A stretch of DNA of 64,000 bases, taken from contig CALULQ010000017.1 of NCBI GenBank assembly GCA_944321525.1, positions 1 to 64,000 of the forward strand, read 5' to 3'. Of the stretch, positions 1 to 9,342 are shown piece by piece. A program made the position numbers and the translations under genes. The first letter of the stretch is position 1. Every line of letters starts with the position of its first letter. The notes beneath the pieces are model-generated. The model searched no databases and had not been told where the DNA came from. It saw only the letters and a program-made list of their open reading frames with translations. The stretch is from an uncultured Paraprevotella sp. (GTDB taxonomy: Bacteria; Bacteroidota; Bacteroidia; Bacteroidales; Bacteroidaceae).

Positions 1-831
1 TATGCCAAAAGGAACGGGCTGCGACACTACGACCCCACCAAGCCCGCCATAGTGGTGGATGCCTACGAGGCCTACAACATGATTGCCGATGCTGGTATCG
101 ACGGGGGAGACAGACCGTTCTACCATTTGGTAACCAAAGATACAGGCGGAGTCATCTCACCCGACATGGGAGAAGCCGGTTGGAATAACGTAACCATGGC
201 GTTAAGCCAATTATTCATAGGCGACATGGGAGTGGACCGGAACGGTTACCAACAAACCAGATTGGGCGGAAAAGCTTTAGTGGACAGGGCACAAGCCCTC
301 ATAGCCAATGCCAATCAGAGCAATACTGATTATGACTTACGCAACGCTGCCCTCCAGCATCTACCTCAAATTGACATCGGATTAGTAAAAGTAACGCCTC
401 CCTCCCAAAACATCGGAGGCTACCAAGCATTAATGAAATATCAAAACATCAGCAACCTGGACAAGTTCTATATCTACACCGACTATGCCCCCCGCGAACG
501 GGGCAGCTGGAAATACAAGCAGGACAACCAGCCGGAAGTCATCGTGGACTTCCGCCTCAGGCCCAACGGGGAATACACTCCCGCCTGCCGCGACCGACGC
601 TACCTGATGCGCGGCTACGCCGTCTGCGACGACTTCTACAGCCCTGACTACAGCCGACGGCCCCTGCCCGACACCAAGGACTACCGCCGCACCCTGCTCT
701 GGATGCCCGACGTGAAGTTCGACAAAGAAGGAAAAGCCACCGTACGCCTCTACAACAACAGCAAACCAACCGCCATCAGCATCGAGGCCGAAGGCATCAC
801 GCGGAGCGGAAAGCCCATAGTGTACCAATGA
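1..831 (+). CDS. C-terminal part of a large cell-envelope protein (5' end outside window)
   Basis: The reading frame is open from base 1 and ends with TGA at 829-831, so only the last 276 or so residues are present. The visible part has no signal peptide or membrane segment. Its end (DYRRTLLWMPDVKFDKEGKATVRLYNNS) resembles, from memory, the C-terminal region of very large Bacteroidota proteins that combine macroglobulin-like beta domains with a carboxypeptidase-regulatory or TonB-plug domain. A GTG at 52 could be taken for a start, but the frame continues upstream with coding-like sequence (YAKRNGLRHYDPTKPAIV). The family assignment is tentative; the coding call is firm. Confidence 0.72.
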   Translation, partial: YAKRNGLRHYDPTKPAIVVDAYEAYNMIADAGIDGGDRPFYHLVTKDTGGVISPDMGEAGWNNVTMALSQLFIGDMGVDRNGYQQTRLGGKALVDRAQALIANANQSNTDYDLRNAALQHLPQIDIGLVKVTPPSQNIGGYQALMKYQNISNLDKFYIYTDYAPRERGSWKYKQDNQPEVIVDFRLRPNGEYTPACRDRRYLMRGYAVCDDFYSPDYSRRPLPDTKDYRRTLLWMPDVKFDKEGKATVRLYNNSKPTAISIEAEGITRSGKPIVYQ

Positions 832-886
832 GAACAACGGATACGGAAACAACGAACAGCAGCAGCGAACAAGACATATAGGATAC

Positions 887-918
887 AAAAAAAGGAGAGA
901 ACCGTTTTGGCCTCTCCT
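887..918 (-). terminator. Intrinsic terminator of the tRNA-Pro gene
   Basis: On the minus strand the arms AGGAGAG (912-918) and CTCTCCT (893-899) pair around a 12-base loop. A run of seven T (887-893 read in reverse) follows. It lies about 12 bases beyond the tRNA 3' end. Confidence 0.75.
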
Positions 919-929
919 CTTCGCTGCTG

Positions 930-1004
930 TCGGGATGACTGGATTCGAACCAGCGACCACTCGCCCCCCAGACGAGTACTCTAACCGGACTGAGCTACAT
1001 CCCG
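930..1004 (-). tRNA. tRNA-Pro (anticodon GGG)
   Basis: Read on the minus strand the 75 bases fold as a cloverleaf. The acceptor stem CGGGATG pairs with CATCCCG and the discriminator base is A. The D arm contains AGCTCAGTCCGGTTAGAG. The anticodon stem CTCGT/GCGAG holds the loop CTGGGGG, so the anticodon is GGG. The T arm contains GGTTCGAATCC. The CCA end is not encoded. A -7-like box TACTTTTG (1015-1022, minus) lies about 10 bases upstream, divergent from aroA. Confidence 0.95.
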
Positions 1005-1032
1005 TTTGCGGGTGCAAAAGTAGAAATAGTTT

Positions 1033-1062
1033 TTGAAATCTCCAAATAATTTTCTACTTTTG
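1033..1062 (+). promoter_or_regulatory. Bacteroidota-type promoter of aroA
   Basis: TTTTG at 1031-1035 and TACTTTTG at 1055-1062 match the -33 TTTG / -7 TAnnTTTG consensus, with 19 bases between them. Transcription would begin near 1069. This excludes the in-frame upstream ATG at 1033 as the aroA start and supports the ATG at 1093. Confidence 0.75.
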
Positions 1063-1092
1063 TGCTGCTTTAATTCATATTTCGAGCAAAAA

Positions 1093-2340
1093 ATGCAGAT
1101 TCTACTCCACGCACCCCAACTCCTGCGGCACGAAACCGCACTGCCGGCCAGCAAAAGCATCAGCAACCGCGCGCTCATCATCCATGCCTTGGCCGGAGGG
1201 GAAAACCAACCCCGGAACATCTCCGATTGTGACGACACTGCGGTCATGGTCAAGGCCTTGGCACAGCCAACTCCCGAACCCATCGACATCATGGCGGCCG
1301 GAACGGCCATGCGCTTCCTGACCGCCTATTGGGCCGTGCAACCGGGCACGCACACCCTCACCGGCACGGAACGGATGAAGCAACGCCCCATCGGCATACT
1401 GGTGGACGCCTTGCGCGCGCTGGGCGCACATATAGAATATGTGGAGAACGAGGGATTCCCGCCCCTGCGCATCAGCGGAGGAGCGCACGAAGGCGGACGG
1501 CTGGAGCTGCCGGGAAACGTCAGTTCGCAATACATCTCCGCCCTGCTGATGATCGGTCCGGCCCTGAACCAAGGATTGGAACTCGGCCTGACGGGCGACA
1601 TCATCTCCCGCCCCTACATCGACCTGACGCTGAAACTGATGAAGGACTTCGGCGCAAAGGCGGAATGGACCGACGAACGGCATATCAACGTGGCTCCCGT
1701 GCCCTACCGCCCTATACCTTATTATATAGAGAACGATTGGAGCGCGGCGTCTTATTGGTATGAGATGGTGGCCCTGACAAAAGACGCGGAAGCGGAAGTG
1801 GTGCTCACCGGCCTGCACGAAGACAGCGCACAAGGCGACTCGGCCGTGCGGACGATGTTCGAACCGCTGGGCGTGCGGACGGAATTCTTCCGCCGGGGCG
1901 AAGTGCCCTGCGTGCGCCTCACCCGGCACGATGCAGCCACGCGCCATTTGGAATACGACTTCACCAACCAACCGGACTTGGCGCAGACGCTCGTGGTGGC
2001 CTGCGCCATGCGGGGCGTCAGCTTCCACTTCACGGGGCTGCAAAGCCTGAAAATCAAGGAAACCGACCGCATCGACGCGCTTATCCGCGAACTGGGCAAG
2101 CTGGGCTACCCCCTGCAGGAAGCCTGCGGAGCGGAACTGAGCTGGAACGGGGAACGCACCGCCGCAGAAGACACCCCGGCCATAGACACTTACGAAGACC
2201 ACCGCATGGCCATGGCATTCGCGCCATGTTGCCTCGTGCGGCCCGAGATACGCATCAACCACCCGCAAGTGGTCAGCAAGTCGTACCCCAACTATTGGAG
2301 ACACTTGCAGGCGGCGGGATTTGAAATCACCGAGCCATGA
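1093..2340 (+). CDS. aroA: 3-phosphoshikimate 1-carboxyvinyltransferase (EPSP synthase)
   Basis: AroA transfers the enolpyruvyl group of phosphoenolpyruvate to shikimate-3-phosphate, the sixth step of the shikimate pathway, in the cytosol. The 415-residue protein has the N-terminal LPASKSISNRALI substrate loop, the GTAMRFL segment near residue 70, KETDR near residue 322 and a C-terminal YEDHRMAMAFAP motif near residue 366. The PEP-site loop reads AAGTAMRFL rather than the textbook NAGTAxR form. The start at 1093 is chosen because the promoter -7 box lies just upstream of it. The stop overlaps the next start (ATGA, 2337-2340), so translation of the next gene is probably coupled. Confidence 0.95.
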   Translation: MQILLHAPQLLRHETALPASKSISNRALIIHALAGGENQPRNISDCDDTAVMVKALAQPTPEPIDIMAAGTAMRFLTAYWAVQPGTHTLTGTERMKQRPIGILVDALRALGAHIEYVENEGFPPLRISGGAHEGGRLELPGNVSSQYISALLMIGPALNQGLELGLTGDIISRPYIDLTLKLMKDFGAKAEWTDERHINVAPVPYRPIPYYIENDWSAASYWYEMVALTKDAEAEVVLTGLHEDSAQGDSAVRTMFEPLGVRTEFFRRGEVPCVRLTRHDAATRHLEYDFTNQPDLAQTLVVACAMRGVSFHFTGLQSLKIKETDRIDALIRELGKLGYPLQEACGAELSWNGERTAAEDTPAIDTYEDHRMAMAFAPCCLVRPEIRINHPQVVSKSYPNYWRHLQAAGFEITEP

Positions 2341-2771
2341 CGTTCATCCTTTACATCCTTGTCGCATTGGGCGCAGCCGCCATCATCGCGTTCGCGGCAG
2401 GCTACCTGCACAACCGTTCGCTGGAAAAGAAAATGGAACGGGGCGAAATCAGCGAAATGCCGACCGTGAAGCAACCGCCGCAAGAATGCTGCGGGCAACA
2501 CGAGGTGTGCGAGAAAGAAAGCCTGCTGGCCGCCGTGAGCAAGGGAATAGAATACTATAACGACGAGGAACTCGACCGCTTCAGGGGCAAAGACCCGGCA
2601 GACTACACAGAGACGGAGGCGGACGAATTCCGCGATGTGCTCTACACCATGCGCGACGACGAGGTGGCCGGGTGGGTCAGAAGCCTGCAGCTGCGCGGCG
2701 TCCCCCTGCCCGACGCTGTGAAGGACGAAGTTTTCCTGATTGTGGGAGAAAGGAGATTCGACCGCTCATGA
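2337..2771 (+). CDS. Small membrane-anchored protein of unknown function
   Basis: This 144-residue protein starts with one hydrophobic segment (residues 3-24, FILYILVALGAAAIIAFAAGYL). A charged cytosolic-type domain with a Cys pair (ECCGQHEVC, about residues 50-58) and an acidic helical C-terminal half follow. The Cys-rich segment could bind a metal, which would fit the next gene, a divalent-metal permease, but this is inference. It overlaps aroA and the permease by ATGA junctions on both sides, so all three are one transcript. I recognise it only as a conserved hypothetical of Bacteroidales. Confidence 0.85.
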   Translation: MTFILYILVALGAAAIIAFAAGYLHNRSLEKKMERGEISEMPTVKQPPQECCGQHEVCEKESLLAAVSKGIEYYNDEELDRFRGKDPADYTETEADEFRDVLYTMRDDEVAGWVRSLQLRGVPLPDAVKDEVFLIVGERRFDRS

Positions 2772-3586
2772 CAAGCATCTTCTCCTACGCCTTCTTCCAG
2801 AACGCATTGCTGGGCAGCCTGTTGGCCAGCCTGTTGTGCGGACTGGTGGGCACGTACATCGTCACCCGCCGCCTCGTGTTCATCAGCGGCGGCGTCACCC
2901 ATGCGTCTTTCGGCGGCATTGGAATCGGTGTCTACCTGGGAATCTCGCCCATCCTCTCAGCTGCCGTGTTCGCCGTGCTTTCAGCCTGCGGCATCCAGTG
3001 GTTCAGCCATCGGCGCGACATGCGCGAAGACTCGGCCATCGCCATTTTCTGGACTCTGGGCATGAGCGTGGGCATCATCTGCAGTTTCCTTGCGCCCGGT
3101 TTCACCCCCGAACTCCCGTCGTACCTCTTCGGGAACATCCTGACCGTCACGCCAGCCGACCTCTGGCTGCTGGGCATCCTGGCAGCCATGGCCGTAGCAG
3201 GGTTCACGGTATTCCTCCGCCCGCTGGTGTCTGTGGCTTTCGACGCGGAGTTTGCCCGTTCGCAGAGGCTGCCCGTGACCGCCATCGAATACGTGATGAT
3301 GGCTTTCATCGCGCTGACCATCGTGGCCTGCCTGCGCATGGTGGGCATTGTGCTGGTCATCTCGCTGCTCACAATTCCCCAGGTGACGGCCAACCTGTTC
3401 ACGCGCCAGTTCAAGCACATGGCGCTCCTCTCCGTGCCCATCGGTTACGCGGGCTGTCTCGGCGGATTGTACCTTTCTTTCCGCTACAACATCCCTTCGG
3501 GCGCCTCCATCATCTTTGTCTCCATTCTTATTTATTTGGCGTGCAAAGGCATTTCTTCCTGGAATATTCACCGCGGAAGGCAATAA
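2768..3586 (+). CDS. Metal (Zn/Mn/Fe-type) ABC transporter permease, ABC-3 family
   Basis: The 272-residue protein is nearly all membrane segments and resembles ZnuB/MntB permeases. Characteristic stretches are YIVTRRLVFISGGVTHASFGGIGIG near residues 28-52 and VGIVLVISLLTIPQVTANLFT near residues 196-216. ABC-3 permeases work with a periplasmic binding protein and an ATPase. Neither is encoded nearby, so its partners must be elsewhere or it works with a shared ATPase. The ATG at 2768 overlaps the stop of the gene before it; an upstream extension from 2672 would be unusual and lies inside that gene. The metal cannot be told from the sequence. Confidence 0.88.
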   Translation: MTSIFSYAFFQNALLGSLLASLLCGLVGTYIVTRRLVFISGGVTHASFGGIGIGVYLGISPILSAAVFAVLSACGIQWFSHRRDMREDSAIAIFWTLGMSVGIICSFLAPGFTPELPSYLFGNILTVTPADLWLLGILAAMAVAGFTVFLRPLVSVAFDAEFARSQRLPVTAIEYVMMAFIALTIVACLRMVGIVLVISLLTIPQVTANLFTRQFKHMALLSVPIGYAGCLGGLYLSFRYNIPSGASIIFVSILIYLACKGISSWNIHRGRQ

Positions 3587-3625
3587 AACGCATGTTTTTC
3601 AGTTATCTAACTGTCTAAAGACAAT

Positions 3626-6544
3626 TTGGAAAGAAGAATTCTACATATCATAGTCTGCATGGCCGCCCTCGCGTGCGTCCTGGCGGCGTGTTCCACGAAG
3701 AAGAACACGTCGGGAACGCGCTTTTACCACTCCATGACCGCACGGTTCAACACCTACTTCAACGGCAGCGAGGCATTCAAGGAAGGCATACTGGCACAAC
3801 AGAACGGACACAAGGACAACTACACCGAGTTGTTGCCCATGTACAACGTGCGCAACAAATCCACCGCCGCACTCGGCAAGTCCGAATTCGAGACGGCCAT
3901 CGAGAAATGCGAAAAGGCCATCAAACTTCACTCCATCAAGGCACGCCCGAAAACCAACACGAACAGACGGAAATCGGCCAAGGACAAGGCCTACCTGGCA
4001 CGCAAAGAGTTCAACCCCTTCCTGCGCCATGCCTGGTTGCTCATGGGGAAAGCGCAGTTCCAGCAAGGCAATTTCATCGAAGCCGCCTCGCTCTTCAACT
4101 ATATCAACACGCTGTATGCCACGCAACCGGAAATCTCCTCCGTGGCCCGTGCCTGGCTGGCCCGCTGCTACGTGGAAATGGAATGGCCTTACGACGCAGA
4201 AGACGTGTTCCAGAAGATCCGCCGCGACAGCATCGGCAGCGAAGGAGAACGCGAATTCAACGCCTCGTATGCGGATTATCTCATCTTCGTGAAGCAATAC
4301 GAAGACGCTATCCCCTACCTCCAAAAGACCATCAGGAAAGAGCGGAACAAACTGCAGAAAGCGCGCCTGAACTTCTTGTTGGGCCAACTGTGCCATGAGA
4401 CCGGCAAGAAAGCGGAAGCCTACAAAGCACTGAAGCGGGTGATACGCAGCAATCCGCCCTATGAGCTTTCCTTCAACGCACAAATCCTGCAAACCGAAGC
4501 CATGGCCGCAGGAAACCACAGCAAAATGGTGAAAAAGCTGCGGCGCATGGCGCGAAACAAGAAAAACAAAGACTACCAAGACCAGATTTATTACGCCATC
4601 GGCAACATCTACCTGGCCAACAACGACACGGCGCATTGTATCGGAGCCTACGAAAAGGGGGCCAAAGAAAGCACGCAAAACGGCATCGCCAAGGCCATGC
4701 TACTGTTACGCCTCGGCGGAATCTACTGGGACAAGAAAGACTACATCAACGCACAAAGATGCTATGCCGAGCTGGTGGGCATACTCGACAAGGAACACGA
4801 AGACTACAAAGAGGTGGAGCGGAGGTCGGCGGCACTGACCGAAGTGGAACCGCACTTGTCGGCCATCAAACTGCAAGACAGCTTGCAGTGGCTCGCCAAA
4901 CTGCCCGAGGCCGAACGCAACAAGGCCATCGACTACGTCATCGAGGAACTGAAAAAGAAAGAGAAAGAGGAAGCACGCAAAATCACGGACGCCGAAATGG
5001 CAGCGCGAATGCCCACGGGCACCACGCCCACGGCCGTCAACCCGGCAGGCAACCGGGCCACCGCGGGAGGACAACAGGGGCAATCGGGCGTGTGGTACTT
5101 CTACAACCCGTCCGTCGTGGCGCAAGGCAAACGGCAGTTCGCCCGCACCTGGGGCCGCCGCCCGCTGGAAGACAACTGGCGCAGAAGCCACAAGAACGAA
5201 GACCGCACCAACGGATTCGAAGAATACGACTACAGCGAAGCGGGCGACAGCCTGATGGCCGCGCAAGCCGACAGCATCGCGCGGGCCGACAGCATTGCCG
5301 AAGTGGAGGCACGCATGGCCGACTCACTGGCCAGCGACCCACACCAACGCGAATACTACCTGCAACAAATCCCCTTCACCGAAGAGCAACTGCAAGCGTC
5401 GAACGACATCCTGCGCAACGCACTCTACCAGGCCGGCATCCTGGAAATGGAACGGCTGGAAGATTTCGTACTGGCCCGCCAAACCCTGCTGCGCCTCATC
5501 GACTCCTTCCCCGACGTGGCCGACAAGGACAACGTCTATTACCACCTATTCCTCATTTGCGGACGGCTGGGCGACCTGGCCGGAGCTGACTTGTACAAAC
5601 AAAAGCTACTTGAAGAATTCCCCGACAGCCCGTATGCCATCATGCTGGCCAACCCGAGATACGAACTCTATGCGCGCCAAGGCAAGCATATAGAAGACTC
5701 GCTCTATGCCGCCACATACAAGGCCTACGGACGGGACGACTACGAGGAAGTCTTCCGCAACTACGCCACTTCCACCACCGATTTCCCCGAAGGGGCCCAC
5801 CGCGCCAAATTCATGTTCGTGCAAGCCATGAGCCAGCTGTACAGCGGGCAACGCGACAGTTTCCTGGTCACGCTGAAACAGGTCATCGAGAAATATCCGA
5901 AGGACGAAGTGACGGAAATGGCGCAAAGCATCGTGAAAGGCATCGAAGAGGGACGCTCGCTGAGCGACGGCAAGTATGCCGCCAGCGACATTTGGAGCCG
6001 GCGGACAGCAGCCGCCCAGCAGGACTCCACCGCCGAGGCGCAGCAACTCAGCGATGAGCGGCTCTGCAACTTCGTATTCCTGCTGGCCTATCCCGAAAAC
6101 AGCCTGGACGAAGACCAGTTGCTCTACGAGATGGCGCTCTACAACTTCACCAGCTTCATGGTGCGCAACTTCGACATTCAAATCGAAAAGGCCGGCGGCA
6201 TCGCCCAGATGCGCGTGAGCGGCTTCCTCAACTTCGACGAGGTGCACGCCTATGCGCAGAAGCTCTATGCCGACCCGCACATGAGCGTATTGCTCAAGAA
6301 CATACGCTCCGTCATCATCTCGGAAGACAACCTGAAACTGCTGGGCACTCTCTTTAGCTTCGACGACTACAAGAAGTTCTACGACGAGAAGTTCGCACCA
6401 CTGAAAGTGCCAGAGGACTTCAGGCTGGACGAGCCCACTTCCATCGAAATCCGCGACCCGGACGACATGCCGCCCGCCGACGACGAGGAATACGAAGAAG
6501 AAGACGACGGATACAACGACACGGACAGCGGCATCATCTTCTGA
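3626..6544 (+). CDS. porW: Type IX secretion accessory lipoprotein PorW/SprE (TPR protein)
   Basis: PorW/SprE is a lipoprotein needed for T9SS function and, in gliders, motility. The 972-residue protein has a lipoprotein signal ending in LAAC with the lipidated Cys at residue 22. Many tetratricopeptide-like helices follow (for example AWLLMGKAQFQQGNFIEAASLFNYI near residues 136-156), then a Gln/Gly-rich linker near residues 480-490 and a very acidic C-terminus. The start is TTG at 3626. The first ATG in frame (3659) would cut the signal peptide, and a stop lies upstream at 3608. porX follows after 22 bases, a pairing that supports the call. Confidence 0.88.
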   Translation: MERRILHIIVCMAALACVLAACSTKKNTSGTRFYHSMTARFNTYFNGSEAFKEGILAQQNGHKDNYTELLPMYNVRNKSTAALGKSEFETAIEKCEKAIKLHSIKARPKTNTNRRKSAKDKAYLARKEFNPFLRHAWLLMGKAQFQQGNFIEAASLFNYINTLYATQPEISSVARAWLARCYVEMEWPYDAEDVFQKIRRDSIGSEGEREFNASYADYLIFVKQYEDAIPYLQKTIRKERNKLQKARLNFLLGQLCHETGKKAEAYKALKRVIRSNPPYELSFNAQILQTEAMAAGNHSKMVKKLRRMARNKKNKDYQDQIYYAIGNIYLANNDTAHCIGAYEKGAKESTQNGIAKAMLLLRLGGIYWDKKDYINAQRCYAELVGILDKEHEDYKEVERRSAALTEVEPHLSAIKLQDSLQWLAKLPEAERNKAIDYVIEELKKKEKEEARKITDAEMAARMPTGTTPTAVNPAGNRATAGGQQGQSGVWYFYNPSVVAQGKRQFARTWGRRPLEDNWRRSHKNEDRTNGFEEYDYSEAGDSLMAAQADSIARADSIAEVEARMADSLASDPHQREYYLQQIPFTEEQLQASNDILRNALYQAGILEMERLEDFVLARQTLLRLIDSFPDVADKDNVYYHLFLICGRLGDLAGADLYKQKLLEEFPDSPYAIMLANPRYELYARQGKHIEDSLYAATYKAYGRDDYEEVFRNYATSTTDFPEGAHRAKFMFVQAMSQLYSGQRDSFLVTLKQVIEKYPKDEVTEMAQSIVKGIEEGRSLSDGKYAASDIWSRRTAAAQQDSTAEAQQLSDERLCNFVFLLAYPENSLDEDQLLYEMALYNFTSFMVRNFDIQIEKAGGIAQMRVSGFLNFDEVHAYAQKLYADPHMSVLLKNIRSVIISEDNLKLLGTLFSFDDYKKFYDEKFAPLKVPEDFRLDEPTSIEIRDPDDMPPADDEEYEEEDDGYNDTDSGIIF

Positions 6545-6566
6545 CAAAAGGACAAAAACGACAAAT

Positions 6567-8120
6567 ATGAGCAACGGTTTATTACTTTGGGTGGACGACG
6601 AGATAGAGCTGCTGAAGGCACACATCCTGTTCCTGGAGAAGAAAGGGTACGAAGTGGAAACCGTATCCAACGGGCAGGACGCACTGGACATGTGCGCCGA
6701 AAAGACGTTCGACCTCATCCTGCTGGACGAAAACATGCCGGGACTGAGCGGACTGGAGACGCTGTCGCGCATCAAGGAAATCTCGCCCGTCACGCCCGTG
6801 GTCATGGTGACCAAAAGCGAGGAAGAAAACATCATGGACCAGGCCATCGGTTCCAAGATAGCCGACTACCTCATCAAACCGGTCAACCCCACGCAAATCC
6901 TCCTCACGCTGAAGAAGAACATCCACAAGAAGGAAATAGTCACCGAAGTGGCACAAAACGCCTACCAGCAGAACTTCGGCAAAATCGGAATGCAAATCAA
7001 CGACTCGCTCACCTTCGAGGATTGGAAGGAGGTGTACAAGCGGCTCGTTTACTGGGAGCTGGAGCTGTCGGAGACAGACAGCAACATGGACGAGATGCTC
7101 CACATGCAGAAAAGCGAAGCCAACCAAGCCTTCGCCAAGTTTGTGCGCAAACACTACGAGGAGTGGATAACACACCCCGAAGACCGGCCCCTGATGAGCC
7201 CCGACATCTTCAAGACCAAGATTTTCCCCCTGCTCAACCAAGGCGAGAAGGTGTTCCTCATCGTGCTGGACAACTTCCGCTACGACCAGTGGCGCACGCT
7301 CGGCACGGAACTGGCCGACTCCTTCTTCATCGACGAGGACATCTATTGCAGCATCCTGCCCACAGCCACGCAATACGCCCGCAACGCCATCTTTTCGGGG
7401 CTCATGCCCGACAAAATCGCGCAGATGTATCCCGAACTGTGGGTAGACGAGGACGAAGAAGAGGGCAAGAACCTGAACGAAGGGCCGCTCATTCAGACGC
7501 AGCTGGACCGCTACCGTCGCAAAAACACTTTCAGCTACCACAAAATCAACGACTCGCAAACGGCCGACAAGCTTCTGGGGCAACTCAAGCAACTGGAACG
7601 CTACGACCTGAACGTGGTGGTGTTCAACTTCATCGACATGCTCTCCCACGCCCGCACGGAATCGAAAATGGTGCGCGAACTGGCTTCCAACGAGGCCGCC
7701 TACCGCAGCATCACCCAAAGCTGGTTCCGCCACTCCGCCGCCGGGGAACTTTTCAAGGCGCTGGCCGCCAGTTCATATAAAATCATCGTCACCACCGACC
7801 ACGGGAGCATACGCGTGAAAAACCCCATCAAGGTGGTGGGCGACAAGAACACCAACACCAACCTGCGCTACAAACTGGGCAAAAACCTGAAGTACAACGT
7901 CAAGGAGGTGTTCGAAATCAAAGAGCCGCGCAAGGCGCTGCTCCCCTCGCCCAACCTGAGCACGGCCTACATCTTCGCCACGGGAGAAAATTTCTTCGCC
8001 TATCCGAACAACTACAACTACTACGTGTCGTACTACCGCGACACGTTCCAGCACGGAGGCATCTCCATGGAGGAGATGCTCATCCCGCTCATCACCCTGC
8101 AAAGCAAAAAGAGGAACTAA
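6567..8120 (+). CDS. porX: PorX, response regulator with PglZ (alkaline phosphatase-like) effector domain
   Basis: PorX is the response regulator linked to T9SS control in Porphyromonas gingivalis, where it is phosphorylated by PorY. The 517-residue protein has an N-terminal receiver domain with Asp10-Asp11, the phospho-acceptor Asp54 (LLDENMPG), Thr82 and Lys104. A helical linker follows, then a PglZ domain with the features expected of the alkaline-phosphatase fold: [20 protein letters not shown] (candidate nucleophile Thr), [16 protein letters not shown] and FQHGG near the end. It has no DNA-binding domain. It sits between porW and tsaE with gaps of 22 and 14 bases, so the three are probably one operon. 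PorX also occurs in Bacteroidales that lack a full T9SS. Confidence 0.93.
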   Translation: MSNGLLLWVDDEIELLKAHILFLEKKGYEVETVSNGQDALDMCAEKTFDLILLDENMPGLSGLETLSRIKEISPVTPVVMVTKSEEENIMDQAIGSKIADYLIKPVNPTQILLTLKKNIHKKEIVTEVAQNAYQQNFGKIGMQINDSLTFEDWKEVYKRLVYWELELSETDSNMDEMLHMQKSEANQAFAKFVRKHYEEWITHPEDRPLMSPDIFKTKIFPLLNQGEKVFLIVLDNFRYDQWRTLGTELADSFFIDEDIYCSILPTATQYARNAIFSGLMPDKIAQMYPELWVDEDEEEGKNLNEGPLIQTQLDRYRRKNTFSYHKINDSQTADKLLGQLKQLERYDLNVVVFNFIDMLSHARTESKMVRELASNEAAYRSITQSWFRHSAAGELFKALAASSYKIIVTTDHGSIRVKNPIKVVGDKNTNTNLRYKLGKNLKYNVKEVFEIKEPRKALLPSPNLSTAYIFATGENFFAYPNNYNYYVSYYRDTFQHGGISMEEMLIPLITLQSKKRN

Positions 8121-8134
8121 AACGACACAAAAAG

Positions 8135-8545
8135 ATGGAAATCAAAATCACTTCTTTGGAACAGATCCACGATGCCGCCCGCCAATTCATCGAGGCCATG
8201 GGCGACAACACCGTGTTTGCCTTCTACGGCAAAATGGGAGCCGGAAAAACCACTTTCATCAAGGCCGTCTGCGAATGCCTCGGAGTGGAGGACGTCATCA
8301 ACTCGCCGACTTTCGCCATCGTCAACGAATACCGCTCCGGGAGCGGAGAACTCATCTACCACTTCGACTTCTACCGCATCAAGAAGCTGGAAGAGGTCTA
8401 CGACATGGGCTACGAAGATTACTTCTACAGCGGCGCGCTCTGCTTCATCGAGTGGCCCGAGCTGGTGGAAGACCTTCTCCCGGCCGATGCCGTGAAAGTG
8501 AGCATTGAAGAGGACGAAGACGGAACGCGCTGCGTGAAGTCCTGA
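8135..8545 (+). CDS. tsaE: tRNA threonylcarbamoyladenosine biosynthesis ATPase TsaE
   Basis: TsaE is the small ATPase of the TsaBDE complex that makes t6A37 in ANN-decoding tRNAs. The 136-residue protein has a Walker A motif GKMGAGKTT at about residues 32-40, the switch-like segment [10 protein letters not shown], the HFDFYRI segment and EWPE near the end. This order is typical of the family and the length is normal. It is the last gene of the porW-porX run. Confidence 0.93.
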   Translation: MEIKITSLEQIHDAARQFIEAMGDNTVFAFYGKMGAGKTTFIKAVCECLGVEDVINSPTFAIVNEYRSGSGELIYHFDFYRIKKLEEVYDMGYEDYFYSGALCFIEWPELVEDLLPADAVKVSIEEDEDGTRCVKS

Positions 8546-8673
8546 CCACCAAAAGCACAAGCCTGCCAACACGCCGGTTTCCCGCAGGACGGCGGACGGC
8601 GGGAAAGCAGAGAAACGGACAAACCGGAACGGAAGAACGGAAAGCGGGAAAAAACCGTGCGCAGAACGGGAAG

Positions 8674-8733
8674 GTACTTTGCGGAAAGTACACGAGTACT
8701 TGCCGCAGAGTACTCGAGTGCTTCCCGCAAGAC
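8674..8733 (-). repeat. 62-bp nested palindromic intergenic element, copy 1
   Basis: Minus-oriented copy of an element found five times in the window. Its plan is: outer arms related to GTACTTTGCGG and CCGCAAAGTAC, enclosing two copies of the 14-bp palindrome AGTACTCGAGTACT separated by CTGCGGCA. Here one palindrome has decayed and two bases are lost near 8730. It lies in the 446-bp gap between the converging tsaE and the trxA operon. Apart from a hairpin at 8849-8897 I see nothing else in that gap. Confidence 0.85.
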
Positions 8734-8848
8734 GCTCCGCCTTCCGGTGGCCACCCGCTCCGGGCTTGGCGCACCCCGCCCATGCCTTTCCGGCAAAAAA
8801 GAGGACGCATGCGGGCCAGCGGCCGCCCTCGAACGATAGAAAAGATAA

Positions 8849-8897
8849 AACGGATGCCACAAATTCCGCCTCTCCGGCGGCCTTTGTGGCATCCGTT
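8849..8897. terminator. Bidirectional terminator hairpin between converging operons
   Basis: A perfect 15-bp inverted repeat, AACGGATGCCACAAA (8849-8863) and its complement (8883-8897), encloses a GC-rich loop that itself pairs (CCGCC/GGCGG). T-rich stretches flank both sides (CGTTTATT on plus, TTTTATCTTTTC on minus). It would end both the porW-porX-tsaE and the dnaE-trxA transcripts. Confidence 0.75.
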
Positions 8898-8991
8898 CGT
8901 TTATTAGTCTTGACTGCGTTGCCCGAACATGACGGGAAAAACGCCGCGGGACAAGGACGGCCCGACGCACACACCCGTGCGCCCCGCCCCC

Positions 8992-9330
8992 TTACTCGTC
9001 CTCGGCAAAGGTTTCCCCGTATTCCATTTCTCCCTGGACGACCCACAAGATATCCTCGGGATCGAAGTCGCCCATCTTGTCTTTCCGCGCCTGGCTGACC
9101 ACATAGTCCACCACCTTGTCTTGGTCGATGTCAATGTAACCGTCGGCATCCGGCTCGGCGTCGAGCACTCCGCTGTTGGCGTAATATTCCACGATGACGT
9201 CCAAGAAGTAGTAAAGCTCCTCGTCGGTGAACTTGTCCTTCACCTCCTGTGGCAGGTAGTTCTTGATGAACTCCACCGTGCGGGCGTCGTCCTCCGCATC
9301 CTGCAAAAGTTCTTGTTCAAAGCTGTCCAT
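8992..9330 (-). CDS. Small acidic protein of unknown function, downstream of trxA
   Basis: This 112-residue protein is strongly acidic and predicted helical, without signal peptide or membrane segment. Recognisable stretches are EFIKNYLPQEVKDKFTDEELYYFLDVIVEYY and a DADGYIDIDQDKV segment that looks like an EF-hand-like loop (D-x-D-G-x-I-D). The loop may be chance. It follows trxA by 12 bases, so the two are co-transcribed. I know it only as a conserved Bacteroidales hypothetical; no function can be given. Confidence 0.85.
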   Translation of the reverse strand: MDSFEQELLQDAEDDARTVEFIKNYLPQEVKDKFTDEELYYFLDVIVEYYANSGVLDAEPDADGYIDIDQDKVVDYVVSQARKDKMGDFDPEDILWVVQGEMEYGETFAEDE

Positions 9331-9342
9331 GGTTGTTTCTGC

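Noticed and set aside
1033..1092. Longer aroA start at 1033
   Set aside because: It lies within the promoter, upstream of the -7 box.
8117..9046. 309-codon minus frame across the tsaE-trxA gap
   Set aside because: It overlaps tsaE and the small acidic gene on other frames and reads through the palindromic element and terminator.
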